From Ardenticatenaceae bacterium (GTDB taxonomy: Bacteria; Chloroflexota; Anaerolineae; Promineifilales; Promineifilaceae): a DNA stretch of 64,000 nucleotides. Position numbers and translations under genes: made by a program. The DNA is taken from assembly GCA_020634375.1 (NCBI GenBank), contig JACKBX010000007.1:124001-188000 (forward strand), given 5' to 3'. Shown here one piece after another: positions 17,597-24,166 of the stretch (position 1 is the first letter of the stretch; each line of letters starts with the position of its first letter). The notes beneath the pieces are model-generated. The model was not told the DNA's origin, made no database searches, and worked only from the letters and a program-made list of their open reading frames with translations.

Positions 17597-18513
17597 AGGC
17601 GCAAGGGTGGCAGGTCTTCGTCCACAATCGTCGGCCTATCCATAAAAGCGGGCGGCTCCACAATGGTTTGATCCGGAACGGCCGTTGTCCCAGCCGCCGG
17701 AATCGTTGGAGCCGCTGCCAACTGCGTAAACGCCGCTGCCAGCGCTGCGCCCGTGGCAAACCGTTCCCCGCGCTCCTTCGCCATCACCTGCTGAACAAAG
17801 CCCTCGTACACCTGCGGCAAGCCCGGATTAATGGTGCAAATCTCCGGGACAGGCTCCAAAATATGCTTCAGCATCAACTTCGTGGGCGTGGGCGCGGTAT
17901 AGGGCGGCTGCCCGGTCAGCAGCTCAAATAAAACCACCCCCAGCGCATACAGGTCGCTGCGGCCGTCCAGCTTTTGATCCCCCTGCACCTGTTCTGGACT
18001 CATATAGGCTGGCGTGCCCACAATCGTCATCGTCTGCGTCGCCTCTGCCATTCGCGCAATGCCAAAATCAGAGAGATAGGCGCGATCTTCCTCGTCAAAC
18101 AGCACATTTTCCGGCTTCAAGTCGCGGTGAATGATGCCGCGCTGGTGAGCACGGTCTAGCGCCGGGGCCAATCGCTGCAAAATCTGCTCGGTTTGGGCGA
18201 AGGGCAGCGAGCCATTCAACCGCTGGCGCAGCGAGCCGCCAGCCATATAGCGCATCACCAAAAACGGCTGGTCGTCATGCTCGCCAAAGTCATACACGGG
18301 CACAATCGCCGGATGCTCTAACGCGGCAATCATTTGTGCTTCACGCATGAAGCGTTCGCGGAACTGGCTCTCGAAGGTGAACTGGCGCGGCAGCACTTTG
18401 ATGGCAACCTGGCGCTGCATATATGGGTCCAATGCCAGGTAAACGACGGCCATCCCGCCTCGGCCGATTTCTTTGATGATTTCATAACGCCCGATGGCTT
18501 GTCCTGCTTTCAT
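17590..18513 (-). CDS. PknB-like Ser/Thr protein kinase
   Basis: The kinase domain is complete: glycine loop GRGGMAVVYLA, VAIK lysine, HRDLKPEN catalytic loop, SDFG, and GTPAYMSPEQ in the activation segment. I start it at MKAGQAIGRYEI (18513); the upstream in-frame ATG at 18621 adds an unrelated basic stretch. After the domain comes a Pro/Thr linker ending DEDLPPL, where the frame runs into a stop at 17590. One base added in the CCC run there would continue as LAPMLTPPTPP into the membrane segment and pentaheme domain, which is the usual kinase-linker-TM-sensor order of PknB proteins. Alternatively the overlapping ATGCTGA couples two separate genes. Confidence 0.88.
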   Translation of the reverse strand: MKAGQAIGRYEIIKEIGRGGMAVVYLALDPYMQRQVAIKVLPRQFTFESQFRERFMREAQMIAALEHPAIVPVYDFGEHDDQPFLVMRYMAGGSLRQRLNGSLPFAQTEQILQRLAPALDRAHQRGIIHRDLKPENVLFDEEDRAYLSDFGIARMAEATQTMTIVGTPAYMSPEQVQGDQKLDGRSDLYALGVVLFELLTGQPPYTAPTPTKLMLKHILEPVPEICTINPGLPQVYEGFVQQVMAKERGERFATGAALAAAFTQLAAAPTIPAAGTTAVPDQTIVEPPAFMDRPTIVDEDLPPLRLC

Positions 18514-18596
18514 AACGTGATTATACGGCCGTTCCCCCCAATTCTCAATCAAGGCCATGAAACGCGGCTGCACACCTGTAGAGGCAAGGCGACGCC

Positions 18597-18764
18597 TTAC
18601 TCCACCCGCCTTTCCTGACATAATTTAACCAGTTCATCCAATCGTCATGTGCATTTGCAATAATTGATGAGTGAAGAAGTTTTAACTCGCCGATTTGCAC
18701 CATCCAGGTCTTCATAGTTAATGTTGAAGAGAAAGGCCATTTCCTTGATCTCATTTTCATTAAC
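18597..18764 (-). pseudogene. Remnant of an effector-associated domain (EAD-like) with in-frame stop
   Basis: One frame reads VNENEIKEMAFLFNINYEDL, then a short helix ending SLINYCKCT, a TGA (18645-18647), then RLDELVKLCQERRVE and a stop. The pattern (E-x-E-x-K-x-x-x-F-x-x-x-I-x-Y-E-x-L ... RLDELVKLC) resembles the small helical effector-associated domains found in bacterial conflict and signalling proteins. The TGA sits where Gly is usual. No start codon is present, so this is a remnant. Confidence 0.45.
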
Positions 18765-18877
18765 GCAGCCCACCGCTATTAATGCCTACCAGCATAGCCA
18801 CTTTCTGACGATTCAATTGACCCAATTCAGGTAAGTATTACCTGCCCAATGCCAGGCAAAATAACAGGCCATTGACA
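18760..18877 (-). mobile_element. Degenerate fragment of an IS110-family transposase
   Basis: Two frames carry the conserved C-terminal part of IS110 transposases: VILPGIGQVILT, then after a shift LPELGQLNRQKVAMLVGI. The family pattern is PGIGPVTA...LPELGxLNRxxIAALVG. The following APFNRDSG segment is shortened to NSGGLR and a stop. Only about 40 residues remain. Confidence 0.55.
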
Positions 18878-18945
18878 CCTTTTTTCAGCCCGTGTTATGC
18901 TCTGAAAAATAGTATATCATCGTTTCATATTGTCGATTAAAAACT

Positions 18946-19464
18946 ATGTCACTCCGTAATCAGAAAGTAACCCCAACAAATAACCTGATATACCAGGAAA
19001 AGTTCACTTCGAATAAGACAGAAGCATTATTCATTGCCCTTGCCACCATCTTTCTCTTACTATTTATCTGGCACGCAAGCAGCAGTCTGGATGCCCTTGC
19101 CGTCGTTTTCATTTGCCTCTTTGGCCTCTTCCTCTTTTATTCGCTGAACTTCAGAACCCTCTTGATCCGGCTTAACTCACAGTCATTAAAGCTCACGTTT
19201 GGCATCTTCACGTGGACAGTCCCTCTAAATAATATTGCTGATTGCCAATTCGATAGCATCCCCCCGTTAATGAGAATGGGTGGTGCCGGTATCCACTTCA
19301 TGAGTATTCGCAAGCGATACCGTGCCTCATTCAATTTCCTTGAATATCCTAGAGTGGTCATAGCGTTCAAACGTAAGGTTGGCCCTGTCCAAGATATATC
19401 CTTCTCGACACGTCAACCAGAGAAAGTGATTCGACTCATTCAAGAAGCGGCAATTGCCGAGTAA
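18946..19464 (+). CDS. Small membrane protein with PH-like cytoplasmic domain, unknown function
   Basis: A 172-residue protein with two adjacent membrane segments (ALFIALATIFLLLFIWHA and LAVVFICLFGLFLFYSL, about residues 28-68). A beta-rich domain with the build of bacterial PH-like domains follows (LLIRLNSQSLKLTFGIFTWTVPL ... RVVIAF). The domain assignment rests on pattern only. No strong ribosome binding site is seen before the ATG. It is followed by a 37-residue ORF and a GNAT gene on the same strand. Confidence 0.7.
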   Translation: MSLRNQKVTPTNNLIYQEKFTSNKTEALFIALATIFLLLFIWHASSSLDALAVVFICLFGLFLFYSLNFRTLLIRLNSQSLKLTFGIFTWTVPLNNIADCQFDSIPPLMRMGGAGIHFMSIRKRYRASFNFLEYPRVVIAFKRKVGPVQDISFSTRQPEKVIRLIQEAAIAE

Positions 19465-19507
19465 ATTATTCAATAACATCTGCAAACTATTTTCAGGAGA
19501 GATAACT

Positions 19508-19621
19508 ATGAACCATGCCCTTCGCGCTTACCAAAATGAGGATGGCAGCTTTGAAGCAGACATGCGTGGCTGGGTCACAGTAGAAGCGTTGTTGACGCTG
19601 CGGGCTAATGGGCTGTTATAA
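19508..19621 (+). CDS. 37-residue ORF resembling a prenyltransferase/squalene-cyclase repeat
   Basis: The ORF has a good AGGAG at the right distance from its ATG and ends directly before the ATG of the GNAT gene. Its sequence (ALRAYQNEDGSFEADM ... WVTVEALLTLRANGLL) looks like one helical hairpin of the prenyltransferase/squalene-oxidase repeat (QxxDGSF). It could be the leftover end of such a protein or a short real gene. Function is unknown. Confidence 0.4.
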   Translation: MNHALRAYQNEDGSFEADMRGWVTVEALLTLRANGLL

Positions 19622-20104
19622 ATGTCGGATTTCCTCATCAGAGCAACGACCGCGGAAGATGTCCAATGGATAGAAATGTTTATCATCCAGCAGTGGGGGG
19701 CAAATCTAGTTGTGGCGCATGGCGACATTTATTATCCACACATGCTCCCCGGCTTCCTGGCCGAGAAAGATAGCCTGCCTGTCGGATTGGTGACGTATCA
19801 CATGGATGGCGCAGCATGTGAGATTGTGACGTTGGACAGCTTGCAACCGGGGATGGGCATTGGGTCGGCATTGGTAACGGCCGTGCAACACGCCGCTCGC
19901 CAAGCCAATTGCACCAAACTCTGGCTAATCACCACCAACGACAACCTGCATGCCCTCGGCTTCTACCAAAAACGCGGCTTTGAATTAGCTCGAATCCATC
20001 GCCACGCCATCACCCAGTCCAGACAACGCAAACCATCTATCCCCTTGTTAGGTTCTAACAACATCCCCATCCGTGACGAAATCGAACTGGAAATGCCCCT
20101 TTAA
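19622..20104 (+). CDS. GNAT-family N-acetyltransferase
   Basis: A 160-residue protein with the GNAT fold: LIRATTAEDVQWIEMF at the start, the acetyl-CoA-binding loop LQPGMGIGSALV (Q/RxxGxG/A) near residue 78, and LGFYQKRGFELARIHRHAI near the end. The substrate cannot be told from sequence. The start codon follows the stop of the 37-residue ORF without a gap, so translation may be coupled. Confidence 0.85.
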   Translation: MSDFLIRATTAEDVQWIEMFIIQQWGANLVVAHGDIYYPHMLPGFLAEKDSLPVGLVTYHMDGAACEIVTLDSLQPGMGIGSALVTAVQHAARQANCTKLWLITTNDNLHALGFYQKRGFELARIHRHAITQSRQRKPSIPLLGSNNIPIRDEIELEMPL

Positions 20105-20136
20105 CATCCCCTCTCTCCGTCATCCTTACTTCCTTC

Positions 20137-20165
20137 TTGAATCTCTTGCCCTTTCTCGGTATAAC
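20137..20165 (+). promoter_or_regulatory. Predicted promoter of the phospholipase-D/lamin-tail gene
   Basis: TTGAAT (20137-20142), 17 bases, TATAAC (20160-20165), about 60 bases before the start codon. Confidence 0.45.
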
Positions 20166-20226
20166 TAGGGTATCCAATTAATTGCGTCTTTTCTTTTTTA
20201 GGCAGATTTTTGCCAGGAGGTGGGCT

Positions 20227-23200
20227 ATGCCCCAGCGTGTGCTTTGGCTTTTGTTTGCTTTTATGTTCCCTGTCGTTATCTTGCTCCAATGGACAACAAC
20301 TTTTTCAAACCCATCTGTTACACTGCATAATCCGCAAGATGTGATCATCAGCGAAGTAGCCTGGGGTGGCACGACCGCAGGGTCTGCTGATGAGTGGATT
20401 GAACTGTACAACAACACGGCCGTTCCCATCACCCTCACCAACTGGACACTCACTGCAAACGATGGTGTGCCGTCCATCATTCTGAATGGCACCATTCCCG
20501 CAAGCGGCTTCTTTCTGCTCGAACGGACTGACGACAACAGCGTCAGCGACATCCCCGCAGACCAGTTTTTCACCGGCGACTTGAACAACACCAGCGATGG
20601 TCTAACTCTACGGGACGATGGGGGACAGGTTATTGACAGCGCCAACGCTGATGGCGGGGCATGGCCTGCGGGCAGTGGCAGCCCAGATTACACCAGTATG
20701 GAACGCATCAGTCACACGGCCGTTCCCGGTGATAGCAGTTGGGCTGATAATGATGGCATCACCGTCAACGGGCTGGATGCGGATGGCAATCCATTACAAG
20801 GCACACCCAAGGCCAACAATTCAACCTGGGGCGCGGAGGGGGTTGACCTGGTAACGAGCAAACAAGGGCCGCTCACGGCCGTTGCCAACACACCCATCAC
20901 CTATCAGATCAGCCTGCGCAATAATGGCAATCTGACGGCAACGGCCGTCACCCTGACCGATACACTACCTGGCTGGCTCACCTATTTGAGCGACGACAGC
21001 GGCCTGCTTATAACGCATACCCCGCCACTGCTCATCTGGCAGGCGGGTGATTTACCCGGCGGGGCGACCCTCACCTTCACTCTCTCTGCACAAATCGCTC
21101 CTAGTGTCACCGGTGTCATTACTAACCAACTGCTGGCAAGTACCATTTCCATAGAAACAAACACGGCGAATAATGTAGCAACGGCCGTCACCCAAATTGA
21201 CAGCGGCATCCCGCCCAACGTCCTCATCGACGCTGCCTACTATGATGGCATTGAAGACACGGGCGATCAGGATGAAGCCATTGCCTTGCGTAATGTGGGG
21301 CAAACCCCGGTGAATCTGGGCAACTGGCGGCTCAGTAATGGCACGAGCACGGCCGTCATCCCTGCTAACACCATTCTCCCGCCAGGAACCATCATCTGGC
21401 TAGCAAAAAATACAAACGCCTTCACTCACACCTTTGGCTTCCTCCCCGATGTGACCATGCCCTCCTGGCCCGGCTTCAGCAATGACGGTGATGAAGTCAT
21501 CCTCAGCAATGACGCAAGCCTCATCCAAGATGTGCTGGTTTATGAAGATGGCAACACGGCTCACGCAGGTTGGTCGGGAACGGCCGTCATCCCCTATACT
21601 GCTGGCGGGCTGTTCGGCGCAAAAGGACAAATCCTCTACCGACGGCTGGAGCCGCTAACAGGGCTGCCCGTGCCAGACACGAATACCGCCGCTGATTGGG
21701 CATCGTGGACGGGGGATGTGTGGAACGGCCGTAAAGTACGATACCCTGGCTGGAATTTAGAGCAATTCTTCTTCACACAACAGATCACAGAAACAGGAAC
21801 TATCACCATTGCCATTGCGCCAGATAATGCCTATGATGCTGTCATTGCCGCGCTGGATGCAGCCACGCAAACCATCCACATTGAGAGCCACACCTTCGAA
21901 AACCTGGGTATTGCCGATGCGCTGGTGCGTGCCACCGATCGTAGCGTTTCCGTCACTGTGCTGCTGGAAGGCGATCCTCCCGGCGGTCTGACGGATCAAG
22001 AAAAGTACATTTGCGCTCAAATTGCAGCGGCCAATGGCGCGTGCTGGTTCATGATCAACGACGATCCCGCCGACATCGCCGACCGTTATCGTTATTTACA
22101 CGCCAAGTTTGTGTTGATTGACGGCCGTCAGGTGATCATCAGCAGCGAAAACCTCAGCCCTAACAGTTTGCCCTATGATGATAAGAGCGACGGAACCTGG
22201 GGGCGGCGCGGTGTGGTCTTCATCACGGATGCGCCGGGTGTGGTGCAGCACGTCACCGCCATCTTCGCTGCCGACTTCGACCCCACAAACCACGCCGATT
22301 TGCTGCAATGGAACGCAGGTTCGCCGGATTATGGCCCGCCGTCGCCGGGCTTTGTGCCCATCACCGTCACCGGTGGCATCACGTACCCAGTATATTTCCC
22401 GGAAACGGCCGTGTTCAACGGTAGCTTCTCCTTTGAAATCGTGCAATCTCCAGAAAACAGCCTACGCAACGTGGACAGTTTGCTCGGCCTGGTCAACCGC
22501 GTCGGGGAGGGTGACACGTTATTGGTAGAACAGTTGGAGGAACGGTCGTATTGGGGGCCATCCACCAGCAACCCCACCGACGACCCCAATCCACGCCTGG
22601 AAGCATACATCGATGCCGCACGACGCGGCGCAACCGTACGCATCCTCCTTGATGAATTCTTCGACGACAACAGCGCCACCAGCAATGATGCTACCTGCCA
22701 CTACGTCCAAGAAATCGCGCAGCAAGAGCATTTGCACCTCACCTGCGCACGCCACAATCCAACCGGGTTGGGCATTCACAATAAAATGGTGCTGGCGCAG
22801 ATCAACGGGCAAGGCTATATCCACATCGGCAGCATCAACGGCACGGAACAAGCCAGTAAAGGCAACCGCGAACTTGCCGTCCAGGTACAATCAGACGAGG
22901 CTTACGTGCTGCTGGCAGCTATGTTCGAACGTGATTGGCCGCACCGCCTCTACATGCCCCTGCTCTACAAAGATTACATCGGCCCAGCTACCTACCCGCT
23001 CATCGGCGAAATACTCTATGATCCGCCCGGTCTGGACGATGCCGAGTTTATTGAGTTGGTGAATCCAACTTATTATGCAATTGACTTGGGCGGTTATGGG
23101 CTGGGGGATGCCGTGAACCGCGCTGATTTTGAAGATGTACGCCGTTTCCCGGCAGGCACATTTATCCTGGCGCAACAAACACTGGTCATTGCCACGACAG

Positions 23201-23538
23201 CTTCGGCATTTTGGGATGAGTATGGCTTCTACCCTGATTTTGAGATATTGGAGACGGTCACGGCCGTACCCAATCTCATCGACGATCCCACTTGGGGCGA
23301 CCCTGCCACCTTCCTACAACTAGGCAATCAAGGCGACGAAGTCATCCTGCGCAACACCCTCGATCAGACAATTGACGTTGTAACCTATGGCACGGGCACT
23401 TATCCTGGCGTTACCAGTTGCCCCCTCGTCCCCACTTCCAACAACAGCCTGGAACGCTACCCTTACTGGCGAGACACAAACGATTGCAGTTATGATTTTC
23501 GTATCTGGCCCTTCCCCAATCCAGGGACGCTCCCCTAA
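20227..23538 (+). CDS. Secreted protein with lamin-tail domains, DUF11 and two phospholipase-D-like domains
   Basis: The start at 20227 has AGGAGG upstream and gives a signal peptide (VLWLLFAFMFPVVILLQW), about 1103 residues. A lamin-tail domain follows (VIISEVAWGG...DEWIELYNN), then a DUF11 domain (about 200-310), a second lamin-tail domain (about 340-470), and PLD domain 1 with a full HKD motif (HAKFVLIDGRQVIISSENL). PLD domain 2 has HNKMVLAQINGQGYIHIGS, where the HKD Asp is replaced by Asn. A third lamin-tail domain closes the protein. Lamin-tail domains in bacteria accompany secreted nucleases and phosphoesterases, so extracellular phosphodiester cleavage is likely. Domain 2 may be impaired. 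It carries eleven ACGGCCGT octamers and its own terminator. Confidence 0.88.
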   Translation: MPQRVLWLLFAFMFPVVILLQWTTTFSNPSVTLHNPQDVIISEVAWGGTTAGSADEWIELYNNTAVPITLTNWTLTANDGVPSIILNGTIPASGFFLLERTDDNSVSDIPADQFFTGDLNNTSDGLTLRDDGGQVIDSANADGGAWPAGSGSPDYTSMERISHTAVPGDSSWADNDGITVNGLDADGNPLQGTPKANNSTWGAEGVDLVTSKQGPLTAVANTPITYQISLRNNGNLTATAVTLTDTLPGWLTYLSDDSGLLITHTPPLLIWQAGDLPGGATLTFTLSAQIAPSVTGVITNQLLASTISIETNTANNVATAVTQIDSGIPPNVLIDAAYYDGIEDTGDQDEAIALRNVGQTPVNLGNWRLSNGTSTAVIPANTILPPGTIIWLAKNTNAFTHTFGFLPDVTMPSWPGFSNDGDEVILSNDASLIQDVLVYEDGNTAHAGWSGTAVIPYTAGGLFGAKGQILYRRLEPLTGLPVPDTNTAADWASWTGDVWNGRKVRYPGWNLEQFFFTQQITETGTITIAIAPDNAYDAVIAALDAATQTIHIESHTFENLGIADALVRATDRSVSVTVLLEGDPPGGLTDQEKYICAQIAAANGACWFMINDDPADIADRYRYLHAKFVLIDGRQVIISSENLSPNSLPYDDKSDGTWGRRGVVFITDAPGVVQHVTAIFAADFDPTNHADLLQWNAGSPDYGPPSPGFVPITVTGGITYPVYFPETAVFNGSFSFEIVQSPENSLRNVDSLLGLVNRVGEGDTLLVEQLEERSYWGPSTSNPTDDPNPRLEAYIDAARRGATVRILLDEFFDDNSATSNDATCHYVQEIAQQEHLHLTCARHNPTGLGIHNKMVLAQINGQGYIHIGSINGTEQASKGNRELAVQVQSDEAYVLLAAMFERDWPHRLYMPLLYKDYIGPATYPLIGEILYDPPGLDDAEFIELVNPTYYAIDLGGYGLGDAVNRADFEDVRRFPAGTFILAQQTLVIATTASAFWDEYGFYPDFEILETVTAVPNLIDDPTWGDPATFLQLGNQGDEVILRNTLDQTIDVVTYGTGTYPGVTSCPLVPTSNNSLERYPYWRDTNDCSYDFRIWPFPNPGTLP

Positions 23539-23544
23539 ACAAAA

Positions 23545-23570
23545 AGAGCCAGCTTTGAGAAGCTGGCTCT
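23545..23570 (+). terminator. Rho-independent terminator of the PLD/lamin-tail gene
   Basis: AGAGCCAGCTT, loop TGAG, AAGCTGGCTCT, then TTATT. It starts seven bases after the stop codon. Confidence 0.85.
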
Positions 23571-23628
23571 TTATTCATCAATAATTAGGTTTGTAAAAGG
23601 AAAGTAACTCAGCTATCCAATTCTTGGT

Positions 23629-23660
23629 AAAAATAAAAAGGCCACAGCAAATGTGTGGCC
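23629..23660 (-). terminator. Rho-independent terminator of the small RiPP-like gene
   Basis: Read on the minus strand: GGCCACA, short loop, TGTGGCC, then TTTTTATTTTT. It lies 24 bases after the stop of the small gene. Confidence 0.8.
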
Positions 23661-23683
23661 CCTCCCAAAATAACAGATTCCAA

Positions 23684-23857
23684 TTAATTGCCAAACAAAT
23701 CTGCGGGATCGACACCATCAGGGTCTTGTACGTCTAATGACAATGGCGAACCTGCACGGGTAGTAATTATTGTTTCATAAATAATAGCTGGTGCTTCATA
23801 AGCCGCACGTTGTTCCTGAGATTTCTCCTGAACATGTATATTCTTCAATGATTTCAT
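23684..23857 (-). CDS. Small protein resembling a RiPP precursor (TRAGSP-type)
   Basis: I start this gene at the second ATG (23857), which has AAAGGAG seven bases upstream; it then encodes 57 residues. The N-terminal half is charged and leader-like (MKSLKNIHVQEKSQEQ), followed by a YEAPAIIYETIITTRAGSPL block and an Asp/Pro-rich tail ending DLFGN. The YE(A/K)P...TRAGSP arrangement is typical of short peptides that accompany peptide-modification systems, from memory of the pattern and not a search. No modification enzyme or transporter is next to it. It has its own terminator, so it is probably expressed alone. Confidence 0.6.
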   Translation of the reverse strand: MKSLKNIHVQEKSQEQRAAYEAPAIIYETIITTRAGSPLSLDVQDPDGVDPADLFGN

Positions 23858-24166
23858 TTCTTGCTCCTTTTGCATCCTCATTCAGTACAATCTTCTAATT
23901 AGGCTCAAAGAGAATTAGTGCAAGTGTGCGGACTATCCTCTTGGACACTTCTGGATATTATGGATAAATTCCTCAGTCTTGTCAACAAGTCTTAAAGCCC
24001 ATTGCATAATACCCCCTTTATCTTACAACTTTTCTATCGTAACATCTTTAATTCGTAAGTATATGGGAATTTAAGACTATCACTATCAGACCGGCGAAAT
24101 TTATTGAGCAATGATGAAGTCATCATGCATCAATCTGACATTTCGCAGGTCTTTACTGTGTATACA
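23858..24166. other. AT-rich intergenic region, no gene seen
   Basis: This spacer lies between the start of the RiPP-like gene and the end of nrdJ, both on the minus strand. It should hold the promoter of the small gene. TTGCAC and TAATTA, 16 bases apart at about 23903-23930, are a weak candidate. GATGAAGTCATC near 24112 is a short hairpin. I see no ORF or repeat. Confidence 0.4.

Noticed and set aside
18645..18647. TGA in the EAD-like remnant as a selenocysteine codon
   Set aside because: No start codon, no SECIS-like structure recognised, and the neighbouring DNA is a decayed transposase.
18545..18760. 71-codon minus-strand ORF upstream of the kinase
   Set aside because: It is an out-of-frame reading of the EAD-like remnant.
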